Assembly (NCBI GenBank): GCA_003647035.1
Contig: QMMB01000247.1
Location: 1 to 5,567 of the forward strand
Reading direction: 5' to 3'
Length of the DNA: 5,567 nucleotides
DNA from: Deltaproteobacteria bacterium
GTDB lineage: Bacteria > Myxococcota_A > Polyangia > Polyangiales > Houyiibacteriaceae
The notes beneath the pieces are model-generated. The model ran no database searches and was not told the DNA's origin. It saw only the letters and a list, made by a program, of their open reading frames with translations. Below, in pieces: positions 1 through 4,974 of the stretch; position 1 is the first letter of the stretch; each line of letters opens with the position of its first letter. A program made the position numbers and the translations under genes.

Positions 1-75
1 ACGGTGCGCGCCCATGAATCCGAAGATCCACAGCAGGTAGCCCATGCCGAGATTGTGGGTTTCACCGTTCGCCAT
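1..75 (-). CDS. TM2-domain membrane protein, N-terminal 25 codons only (runs off left edge)
   Basis: The visible N-terminus starts MANGETHNLG and continues into GYLLWIFGFMGAHR, where the window ends. The run of a hydrophobic segment closed by G-x-x-G-A-H-R is the first half of the TM2 domain (usually followed by FYLG and a second helix), a small two-helix inner-membrane domain of unknown biochemical role. Start choice: ATG at 75-73 is the first in-frame start that keeps the hydrophobic segment, and no alternative start lies close upstream. No Shine-Dalgarno sequence sits at normal distance; the nearest GGAGA is about 22 nt upstream. A plausible -10 box ends 7 bp before the ATG, so the transcript may be leaderless. 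The gene lies 81 bp downstream of rpmG, with a hairpin terminator between, so it is probably transcribed separately. The family call is fairly firm although only a quarter or less of the gene is visible. Confidence 0.75.
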   Translation of the reverse strand, partial: MANGETHNLGMGYLLWIFGFMGAHR

Positions 76-81
76 AGGGGC

Positions 82-109
82 GTTGTACGGCGCACGGTCT
101 CCGCGGCAA
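82..109 (-). promoter_or_regulatory. Candidate sigma70-type promoter for the TM2 gene
   Basis: On the minus strand TTGCCG (109-104) and TACAAC (87-82) are separated by 16 bp. The -10 box matches the consensus at 4 of 6 positions and the -35 at about 3 of 6. The predicted transcription start, about 7 bp past the -10, falls on or next to the A of the ATG at 75. That fits the lack of a ribosome-binding site. The match is modest and could be chance in a GC-rich spacer. Confidence 0.3.
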
Positions 110-136
110 GCCGGCTGGCTGCGAGGGCATCCCGCG

Positions 137-158
137 AAAAGGGGACTGTCCCCTCTTT
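137..158 (-). terminator. Hairpin terminator of rpmG (or REP-like palindrome)
   Basis: On the minus strand the stem AGGGGA pairs with TCCCCT around a CAG triloop and is followed at once by TTTT. Further pairing (one G-U plus two A-U) can extend the stem through the T-run and into the rpmG stop codon. Position, GC-rich stem and short U-tract suit a rho-independent terminator. The U-tract is short and is followed by CGCGGG, so termination may be partial. The core GGGGACTGTCCCC is a near-perfect palindrome and could instead be a dispersed repeat. Only one copy was seen here. Confidence 0.55.
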
Positions 159-318
159 AGCCCTTGCTGATTTTGCCTTCTTTGTGGGCTTGATGGCTGC
201 GGCACTTGGGGCAGAACTTCTTGATGTGGAACTTCTCGGGCATCGTGCGCCGATTCTTGTCCGTCACGTAGTTGTCTTTGCCGCAGTTTTCACAGCTGAG
301 CTTGATGAGGTCACGCAT
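157..318 (-). CDS. rpmG: 50S ribosomal protein L33
   Basis: A 53-residue protein, the normal length for L33, a small zinc-ribbon protein of the large ribosomal subunit near the tRNA exit site. It starts MRDLIKLSCENCGKDNY and contains the family run RRTMPEKFHIKKFCPKCR. Four cysteines are present as two CxxC pairs (C9/C12 and C36/C39), so this is the zinc-binding C+ form rather than the zinc-independent form. The ATG at 318-316 is preceded by a good Shine-Dalgarno AAGGA (329-325), 6 nt away. A longer upstream extension of the frame exists but has no L33 character. It is not followed by secE/nusG, the common partner genes; a TM2 gene lies downstream instead. It appears to be monocistronic, with its own promoter and terminator. 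Identification is near certain. Confidence 0.97.
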   Translation of the reverse strand: MRDLIKLSCENCGKDNYVTDKNRRTMPEKFHIKKFCPKCRSHQAHKEGKISKG

Positions 319-330
319 GGGATTTCCTTG

Positions 331-347
331 CCTTCTCGGCGAGAAGG
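331..347 (-). promoter_or_regulatory. 5'-terminal leader hairpin of the rpmG mRNA
   Basis: On the minus strand CCTTCTC pairs perfectly with GAGAAGG around a GCC triloop (7 bp). The stem begins 7 bp after the proposed -10 box, so it would form the first 17 nt of the transcript. It ends one base before the CAAGGA stretch that holds the Shine-Dalgarno. A 5'-terminal stem of this kind could protect the mRNA or affect ribosome loading. The pairing is seen directly; the role is inference. Confidence 0.45.
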
Positions 348-353
348 GCGCGG

Positions 354-381
354 AGTGTAGCGGGGGTTGCCGCCCCGTCAA
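354..381 (-). promoter_or_regulatory. Candidate sigma70-type promoter for rpmG
   Basis: On the minus strand TTGACG (381-376, 5 of 6 to consensus) and TACACT (359-354, 4 of 6) are 16 bp apart. The predicted start near 347 gives a leader of about 29 nt containing the hairpin at 331-347 and the Shine-Dalgarno at 325-329. A CGGGG/CCCCG inverted repeat (361-377) occupies the spacer, and a TCGAG-GGG-CTCGA palindrome (390-402) sits just upstream of the -35. Either could be a regulator site. This is among the better promoter matches in the window. Confidence 0.5.
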
Positions 382-462
382 ATCCCGTCTCGAGGGGCTC
401 GATCCACGCGCGAAACCCTGGAGTTTGGCTTGGCCGAGTGGACGGCCTAGGCTTGCTCCTCG

Positions 463-1155
463 ATGCGTATTTTCCTGACGTGCCTGTCGGTGATGCTTTT
501 TGCGTCGCCTGTCCTCGCCTTCGAAGGCCTCCTCAAAGCGAGCCTCTCGAGCGAGCAGGGAGTGGTCGCGCAGATCAACGCCCGGTACTCCAAGGCCGGA
601 GACGTCCGGATGGACATTCGATCGAAGGACGGCGACGGCCAGCCGGTCCACGCAACGACGATCATGCCGGCCAAGGGAAAAAGCTACTATACGATTTCGC
701 ACGATCAGAGGTCCATCGTGGAGATTCCCTACTCGACGCTTGCAACGACGAGCCGGCAGGTCACCGGCTCCGGCGACAACCCCAACCTGCAGATCAAGAA
801 GCTCGGAAAAGAGACCGTGAGTGGGGTACAGACCGAGCACGTCCGCGTGATCGACAAGGACAACAGCGCCGTCATCGACCTCTGGCTCACGCAGAAATAC
901 CCCGCTGACCTCTGGACGCGGGCGTTTCGGGGCAGGAATCTCGGCCTCGAGATGTCCGACGACGAACGCACCAAGGCGATGAAGAAGTATGGCGTTAAGC
1001 CCGGTTTTTCCATGAAGATGCGGGTTGACCAGGCCGGCGGCGTTCCAGTGGTGTTCCTAGTCGAGAAGGTTCAGCGAATGCCTGTGCCGCCTGACGTCTT
1101 TGCGTTGCCCGAGGGATACACGCGCATCCAACCCCCGGCCGACCCACAACCTTGA
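463..1155 (+). CDS. Secreted DUF4412-like protein
   Basis: A 230-residue protein with a clear Sec signal peptide: MRIF, then a hydrophobic core, then ASPVLA with probable cleavage after A19, leaving a mature start FEG. The mature part reads as alternating beta strands (RYSKAGDVRMDIRS, GKSYYTISHDQRSIVEI, VRVIDKDNSAVIDLWLT). It ends in PPDVFALPEGYTRI, which resembles the F-x-x-P-x-G-Y close typical of DUF4412 proteins, a family with an LolA/LolB-like half-barrel look and no established function. It probably acts in the periplasm and may bind lipid or another hydrophobic ligand; that is inference. The ATG at 463 is the only start after an in-frame TAG at 448-450. No Shine-Dalgarno is visible. 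A weak TTGGCT (425-430), 17 bp, TAGGCT (448-453) pair would place transcription start about 3 nt before the ATG. The next gene, a lipoprotein, follows after 71 bp. The DUF assignment is moderately sure. Confidence 0.85.
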   Translation: MRIFLTCLSVMLFASPVLAFEGLLKASLSSEQGVVAQINARYSKAGDVRMDIRSKDGDGQPVHATTIMPAKGKSYYTISHDQRSIVEIPYSTLATTSRQVTGSGDNPNLQIKKLGKETVSGVQTEHVRVIDKDNSAVIDLWLTQKYPADLWTRAFRGRNLGLEMSDDERTKAMKKYGVKPGFSMKMRVDQAGGVPVVFLVEKVQRMPVPPDVFALPEGYTRIQPPADPQP

Positions 1156-1182
1156 CGGGCTAGGGCGAGCGAGCGATATAGA
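1152..1182 (+). promoter_or_regulatory. Candidate promoter for the lipoprotein gene
   Basis: TTGACG (1152-1157, 5 of 6 to consensus) overlaps the stop codon of the preceding gene. TATAGA (1177-1182, 4 of 6) follows after 19 bp, or GATATA (1175-1180) after 17 bp. Transcription from here would give a leader of roughly 40 nt holding the strong Shine-Dalgarno at 1215-1221. The 19-bp spacing is long, so read-through from the upstream gene remains equally possible. Confidence 0.35.
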
Positions 1183-1214
1183 GCCGCAAATAGACGCCGA
1201 GGATGGGGCGCCGC

Positions 1215-1221
1215 AAAGGAG
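1215..1221 (+). promoter_or_regulatory. Ribosome-binding site that sets the lipoprotein start
   Basis: AAAGGAG lies 5 nt before the ATG at 1227. It is the strongest Shine-Dalgarno in the window and rules in favour of this ATG over an in-frame ATG at 1203, which has no such site and would add eight charged residues in front of the signal peptide. Confidence 0.8.
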
Positions 1222-1226
1222 TTTCA

Positions 1227-2252
1227 ATGACTAAGCAAGTGGTACTGCGCGCGTTGATCTTGATGTCCGCGCTGCTCGTGTTGAACGGGTGCAAAGATTC
1301 CGAGACGGCCAAGGACGCGAACAAAGGCGATCCGGCCCTCGTGCTCGACGCCGGCCAAGAGCCGCGGGAAGCGCTCCGCTACAAGATCGGGCACGGGACG
1401 ACGACGACTGCCACGATGGACTTCGGCGTCGCTTCGTTGACCACCTCGAGGTCCGGCTCCGAGCTCGCCGTCACCCCCGGGGTCCGGCTGCACGTCGTGT
1501 CTGGGCCGACCATGCAAGGGAAGCGCGGTAGTACTCGCTTCGACGTTCGGATCATCAAGTCCGAGGCGATCGTTCCCGGGGGGATCGACCCTGCGTTCGC
1601 GCTCGACCTCAACAAGAGCGCCTCGGTGCTCAACAACGTCGGTGGTTGGGTTGAAGTCGACGACCGCGGCATCATTCAGAGGACCGAGCTGAACGAGAGT
1701 GCCAAGCGCGCCGACGTTCCTGTGCGTCTACTCGTGATGATCATCAATGCGCGCACCTCGCTCTCCCGCGTGATTCTTCCGGCCGAACCGGTCGGACCCG
1801 GCGCTCGCTGGGAAGCGCGCAAGGACCTCACTCTCTACGGGTTCGAGGTCAGCCAAGTCGACACATACACGCTGCTCGAAAAAGTTGGCGACGAGCTCAA
1901 GCTCAACGTCCAGATTCAGCAGACCGCTCTTCCGCAAACCATCACCTTCGAGGAAGAAGGGATCGAGCTGTCGGTCGAATCGTTCAAGATGAACGCGTCG
2001 GGTGAGGTGATTGCCAATCTCAACGCACTCGAAACCAATGCCGCCGCAAGTGGTGAGTCGGCCGGTGTCATCAACGTCAAGACGGTCGATGGCTCCGAAA
2101 AGGTGGAAATCGATCGCGCCTTCCAGGTCCGGATGACCGTGACGTACGATCTCGCAGAAACCGAGGCGGAGGCAGTGGAGCAGCTGGAAGAAGCCGAGGC
2201 CGTGCGAGAGGCGGAGGCCAAAGCCGGCGAGGAGCTCGAAGCTCAGGAATAA
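1227..2252 (+). CDS. Outer-envelope lipoprotein with acidic Ala/Glu-rich C-terminal tail, function unknown
   Basis: A 341-residue protein starting MTKQVVLRALILMSALLVLNGC. It has a short basic n-region, a hydrophobic core and a lipobox LNGC with the lipidated cysteine at C22. Residues +2/+3 are Lys-Asp, not the Asp+2 inner-membrane retention signal of enterobacteria, so sorting to the outer membrane is likely. After a short charged linker the body (about residues 45-305) is beta-rich with no catalytic motif that I recognise. It contains LRYKIGHG near its start and an ILPAEPVGPGARWEA segment mid-protein, features reminiscent of DUF6263-type lipoproteins; that assignment is tentative. The last 33 residues (309-341) are almost wholly Ala and Glu and predict a long acidic helix or coiled coil. 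The start is set by AAAGGAG at 1215-1221. It lies 71 bp after the DUF4412-like gene, and both products are exported, so a shared envelope role is plausible. Its 3' end overlaps the opposing PLD gene by 10 bp. Confidence 0.88.
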   Translation: MTKQVVLRALILMSALLVLNGCKDSETAKDANKGDPALVLDAGQEPREALRYKIGHGTTTTATMDFGVASLTTSRSGSELAVTPGVRLHVVSGPTMQGKRGSTRFDVRIIKSEAIVPGGIDPAFALDLNKSASVLNNVGGWVEVDDRGIIQRTELNESAKRADVPVRLLVMIINARTSLSRVILPAEPVGPGARWEARKDLTLYGFEVSQVDTYTLLEKVGDELKLNVQIQQTALPQTITFEEEGIELSVESFKMNASGEVIANLNALETNAAASGESAGVINVKTVDGSEKVEIDRAFQVRMTVTYDLAETEAEAVEQLEEAEAVREAEAKAGEELEAQE

Positions 2253-4420
2253 AGCGTCCCCGGCCATAGGGCAGCCACGACGGCACGTTGGGCTCGCTCC
2301 CTCTTCCAGTATTCGGATTCGGGGTCGAGCACGACGCTGCCGTCGATTAGTTTCTGGAGTGTGGCCTCGACACCACTGGCAAACTTGGCGTCCTGGACGA
2401 CGATGTTGGCCTCGCTCTCCCAGAAGCTCGCCGTCGCATCGAGGTTGGCCGACCCGATGCTGGTCACCAACCCATCGACCGACACGATCTTGGCATGCAC
2501 ATAGGGGCGGATACGGCCGCCTCGCGCAACGATCATGGGAGACGGCGGCGGAACGAGCTCGTACGCCTCGACGCCCGCCTGCAAGAGGGGCTCCAATTTC
2601 GCTTTCACCATGTACTCGAAGAGAGTGCGGTGCAGAGGCGCCGGGAAGAACGTCCCGTCGTCTCGGCGGGTCGCCGCGCTCCCGGTGAGAAGCATGACGC
2701 GAACGTCTCTGGCCAAGAGCCGATAGATTGCGCGCTCGAGCGCGGGTACGATCGGGAAGTCGTTGACGATGTAGACGTGGTCCTCGGCCACGTCGAACAT
2801 CGCCTCGTACATCGCGAGGCCGTTGGTCTCGGCCAGGCCGCGATGCACGACGAGCCGGCCGGCAGCGGAGCCGGATGCCTCGAGTTCGGGTAGAACATGC
2901 CGATCAGGAGGAATCGGCGCCCCGCCCTGTCGATCCCAAGTACGCATGAAGGTCTCTTGCACCTGGCGAACGAGGGGCCCGGACACCTCCACGTGAGCGT
3001 CGAGCCACGGAATGGACTCGTGACGCGTGTTGTCGTGCACAGGCACCTCGTTGAAGCCCGAGAAGTATTCGTCTCCAGCGTTTCGCCCGGACACGAAGGC
3101 CAGCTCGCCATCGATGATCACGAGCTTTCGGTGGTCGCGCTTCTTCAGGCGGAACACATCGACCTGCTTGCGAGACTCGATCGGGTTGACCGCGAGAACC
3201 TCGATGTTGTCTTCTTCTCGCAGCGAGAGGAGCAGCGGGTTGAGGCGGCCGAGGACTTCTTCGTCCGAGTAGAGGGCGTCGACCATGAATCGAACCTTCA
3301 CGCCGGCGCGTGCGCGCTGAATGAGCTTCACGATCAAGAGCTCGGCGAAATCGCTGGGCCGGACCATGTAGAACTGAACGTGGATCGTCGACGCAGCCTG
3401 CTCGAACGCGGCAAAGAGCCGGTGCCGCGCTTTTTCGTTGTCGAGCTCCGCGTGAAACGCGTTGCCCTCGACGAGCTGTGACTCGGTGGTCTGATCGAGG
3501 CGCCAGTCGAGTGGGCTGCTGCCTTTGCGGTCGCGCGCGAACTGGGCTGCTTGCTCAGTTTCGGGACCAAACTCGCCAGCAAGTGCACGGCTGATAGCCG
3601 TCGACGGCGCCATCACCGTCACCTGCTCCGCGCGGCTGCGCTCCGACTCTTCATCGCGGTCGGTCAGAATCGCCGTAACCGGTACGCCCTTCGCGCGGAG
3701 CCTGCGAATGGCGGTCGACGCGAACATGCCGACAAAATCGACGCCCAGACTCCTGAGTTCCTCCTCCTCGGCTGAATAGACGAGGATCGCGCCGCGCGGC
3801 AGCCGCTGTTTGAGGAGCTCCTTGTGAATGAGCGCGTCGCGGTTCTTCTCGTGGATGTCGAAGTAGACCAGTTCGAAGCCCGCATCGAGCAGCGCGTGCA
3901 GCGCTTCGATGGGCGACGAACCGGACGGCGAATCATCCGGGGGCTCGGAAAGAAACAGCCCCACATGCACCAGTACGACCGGCCGGCCGTTGGCCACCAG
4001 CAGGAGACGGTGGCCGATCACCTCCGAAACGACCTCTCCCTTGTCGTTGCACACTTTGACCGCGACTCGATGAATACCTGCCTCCGGCGCACGGGTCATG
4101 ATCCGCACGTCGTTGGCGCTACCGATGGGCACTTCGCCCACCACCTCATCGTCAACGTAGAACCGCGCATAGCTGCCCAGCTTGGCGGACACCCCCAAGG
4201 TTGCAGCAAGCTCGACGCGTTCACCGGGACTCGTCAGAACATCGCGCTGCACGCCACCCAATAGGCGCCGAAGACTCGGGTTTCGCCCCCAGCGGTCCAA
4301 CGTTGCCCCGAGGGAACGCGCGGCAGCGTCGAGGATTGGGCGTGTCTCGCCCTCCGCGATCGTGGCGGCGATTCGCCAGACGCGTTCGCCCAAGTCTCGA
4401 GGTGCCTCGTCGTCCTTCAC
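2243..4420 (-). CDS. Phospholipase D/cardiolipin-synthase-like protein with unusual N-terminal half
   Basis: A 725-residue protein if read from GTG 4420. The C-terminal half (about 320-705) is a two-domain PLD core. The first HKD motif is HRKLVIID (H430, K432, D437) followed by GRNAGDEYF; the second is HAKIVSVD (H642, K644, D649) followed by GSANLD. Both catalytic triads are intact, so phosphatidyl transfer or phosphodiester hydrolysis is expected. Cardiolipin synthase is the closest well-known match, but substrate is unproven. There are no transmembrane helices at the N-terminus, unlike classical ClsA. Residues 1-60 look helical. Residues 65-143 look like a beta-sandwich (FYVDDEVVGEVPIG). 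Residues 147-260 look Rossmann-like, with VLVHVGLFL where a HAD phosphatase would have DxDxT and ILTDRDEE where it would have its acidic motif IV; the catalytic Asp residues of motif I are missing. Start is uncertain: GTG 4420 lies 19 nt after the hpt stop, with no good Shine-Dalgarno; an in-frame reading further upstream lies inside hpt. Probably co-transcribed with hpt. Confidence 0.9.
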   Translation of the reverse strand: MKDDEAPRDLGERVWRIAATIAEGETRPILDAAARSLGATLDRWGRNPSLRRLLGGVQRDVLTSPGERVELAATLGVSAKLGSYARFYVDDEVVGEVPIGSANDVRIMTRAPEAGIHRVAVKVCNDKGEVVSEVIGHRLLLVANGRPVVLVHVGLFLSEPPDDSPSGSSPIEALHALLDAGFELVYFDIHEKNRDALIHKELLKQRLPRGAILVYSAEEEELRSLGVDFVGMFASTAIRRLRAKGVPVTAILTDRDEESERSRAEQVTVMAPSTAISRALAGEFGPETEQAAQFARDRKGSSPLDWRLDQTTESQLVEGNAFHAELDNEKARHRLFAAFEQAASTIHVQFYMVRPSDFAELLIVKLIQRARAGVKVRFMVDALYSDEEVLGRLNPLLLSLREEDNIEVLAVNPIESRKQVDVFRLKKRDHRKLVIIDGELAFVSGRNAGDEYFSGFNEVPVHDNTRHESIPWLDAHVEVSGPLVRQVQETFMRTWDRQGGAPIPPDRHVLPELEASGSAAGRLVVHRGLAETNGLAMYEAMFDVAEDHVYIVNDFPIVPALERAIYRLLARDVRVMLLTGSAATRRDDGTFFPAPLHRTLFEYMVKAKLEPLLQAGVEAYELVPPPSPMIVARGGRIRPYVHAKIVSVDGLVTSIGSANLDATASFWESEANIVVQDAKFASGVEATLQKLIDGSVVLDPESEYWKRERAQRAVVAALWPGTLYS

Positions 4421-4439
4421 CGGGCGCAGTATAGGCTGG

Positions 4440-4964
4440 TTAGGCGTCTTCGTCGGTGACCACGGCCAGGTACGGCAGATTGCGAAACTTCTGCGCGTAG
4501 TCGAGACCGTATCCGACGATGAACACATCGTCGACGGTGAAGCCGAGGTAGTCGATGTCGACGGGCACGCGGGTGCGGGCCGGTTTGTGGAGCAAGGAGG
4601 CGATTTTGAGCGATGCCGGCTGGCGAGTCGCCAGATTCTCGTGGAGGTAGGAAATAGTGAGGCCCGTATCCACGATGTCCTCGACCAGAATCACGTGCTT
4701 GCCCTCGATGGAGGTGCTCAAGTCCGTCGTGATCTGCACCACGCCACTGCTCTCCTGCTGGTCGCCGTAGCTACGAACGCCTAGGAACTCGACCGCGACG
4801 TCGAGGTCGATGTGGCGCGCGAGGTCGGCTGCAAAGACGTAGCTGCCCTTGAGCACGGCGACGATGACCAAATCTTTGCCCAAGAAGTCATGCGTGATCG
4901 CGCGGCCGAGGTCGGCCACGCGGTCGGCGATCGTGTCGGCGTCGATGAGAGGCTTCAGTGGCAT
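4440..4964 (-). CDS. hpt: Hypoxanthine phosphoribosyltransferase
   Basis: A 174-residue cytoplasmic purine-salvage enzyme that converts hypoxanthine (and usually guanine) plus PRPP to IMP (or GMP) and pyrophosphate. The length matches the family (about 175-185). Landmarks in order: the LKG loop at 38-40 followed by SYVFAADLAR; the flexible-loop region RSYGDQQESSG at 64-74; the PRPP-binding motif VILVEDIVDTGLT at 91-103 with acidic E95/D96; LLHKP with base-contacting K127; and DDVFIVGYGLDYAQKFRNLP at 145-164 with D155 and R161. All expected catalytic residues are present. Start ATG 4964 sits 10 nt after the stop of the upstream AgmX/PglI-tail gene and lacks a strong Shine-Dalgarno, so translation is probably coupled. 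A longer in-frame reading upstream overlaps the neighbour and adds non-conserved Arg/Ser-rich sequence. Identification is very secure; the precise base preference cannot be told from sequence alone. Confidence 0.96.
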   Translation of the reverse strand: MPLKPLIDADTIADRVADLGRAITHDFLGKDLVIVAVLKGSYVFAADLARHIDLDVAVEFLGVRSYGDQQESSGVVQITTDLSTSIEGKHVILVEDIVDTGLTISYLHENLATRQPASLKIASLLHKPARTRVPVDIDYLGFTVDDVFIVGYGLDYAQKFRNLPYLAVVTDEDA

Positions 4965-4974
4965 CGCGACCCAT

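Noticed and set aside
319..840. In-frame upstream extension of rpmG, making a 227-residue protein
   Set aside because: L33 is complete from the ATG at 318 with a good Shine-Dalgarno. The extension is Arg-rich, runs antisense to the DUF4412-like gene and covers the likely promoter.
1203..1226. ATG at 1203 as lipoprotein start
   Set aside because: The Shine-Dalgarno AAAGGAG points to ATG 1227, which also gives a standard-length lipoprotein signal peptide.
2495..3481. Long plus-strand open frames antisense to the PLD gene (132 and 194 codons)
   Set aside because: They lie opposite a gene with two intact HKD motifs, have His/Arg/Glu-rich compositions typical of mirror frames in GC-rich DNA, and show no recognisable domain or start signal.
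4421..4528. PLD protein starting at 4528, 36 residues longer
   Set aside because: That extension lies wholly or almost wholly inside hpt and reads as Ser/Thr/Arg/Pro-rich shadow sequence. GTG 4420 just after hpt is more likely, though without a clear Shine-Dalgarno.
4182..4784. 200-codon plus-strand open frame across the hpt/PLD junction
   Set aside because: It is antisense to both hpt and the PLD N-terminus, whose protein sequences are convincing; the frame has no family resemblance and no ribosome-binding site.
4972..4974. ATG immediately after the TGA of the AgmX-tail gene (TGAATG) as the hpt start
   Set aside because: It is 10 nt from the hpt ATG and so out of frame; the reading frame it opens is short and codes nothing recognisable.
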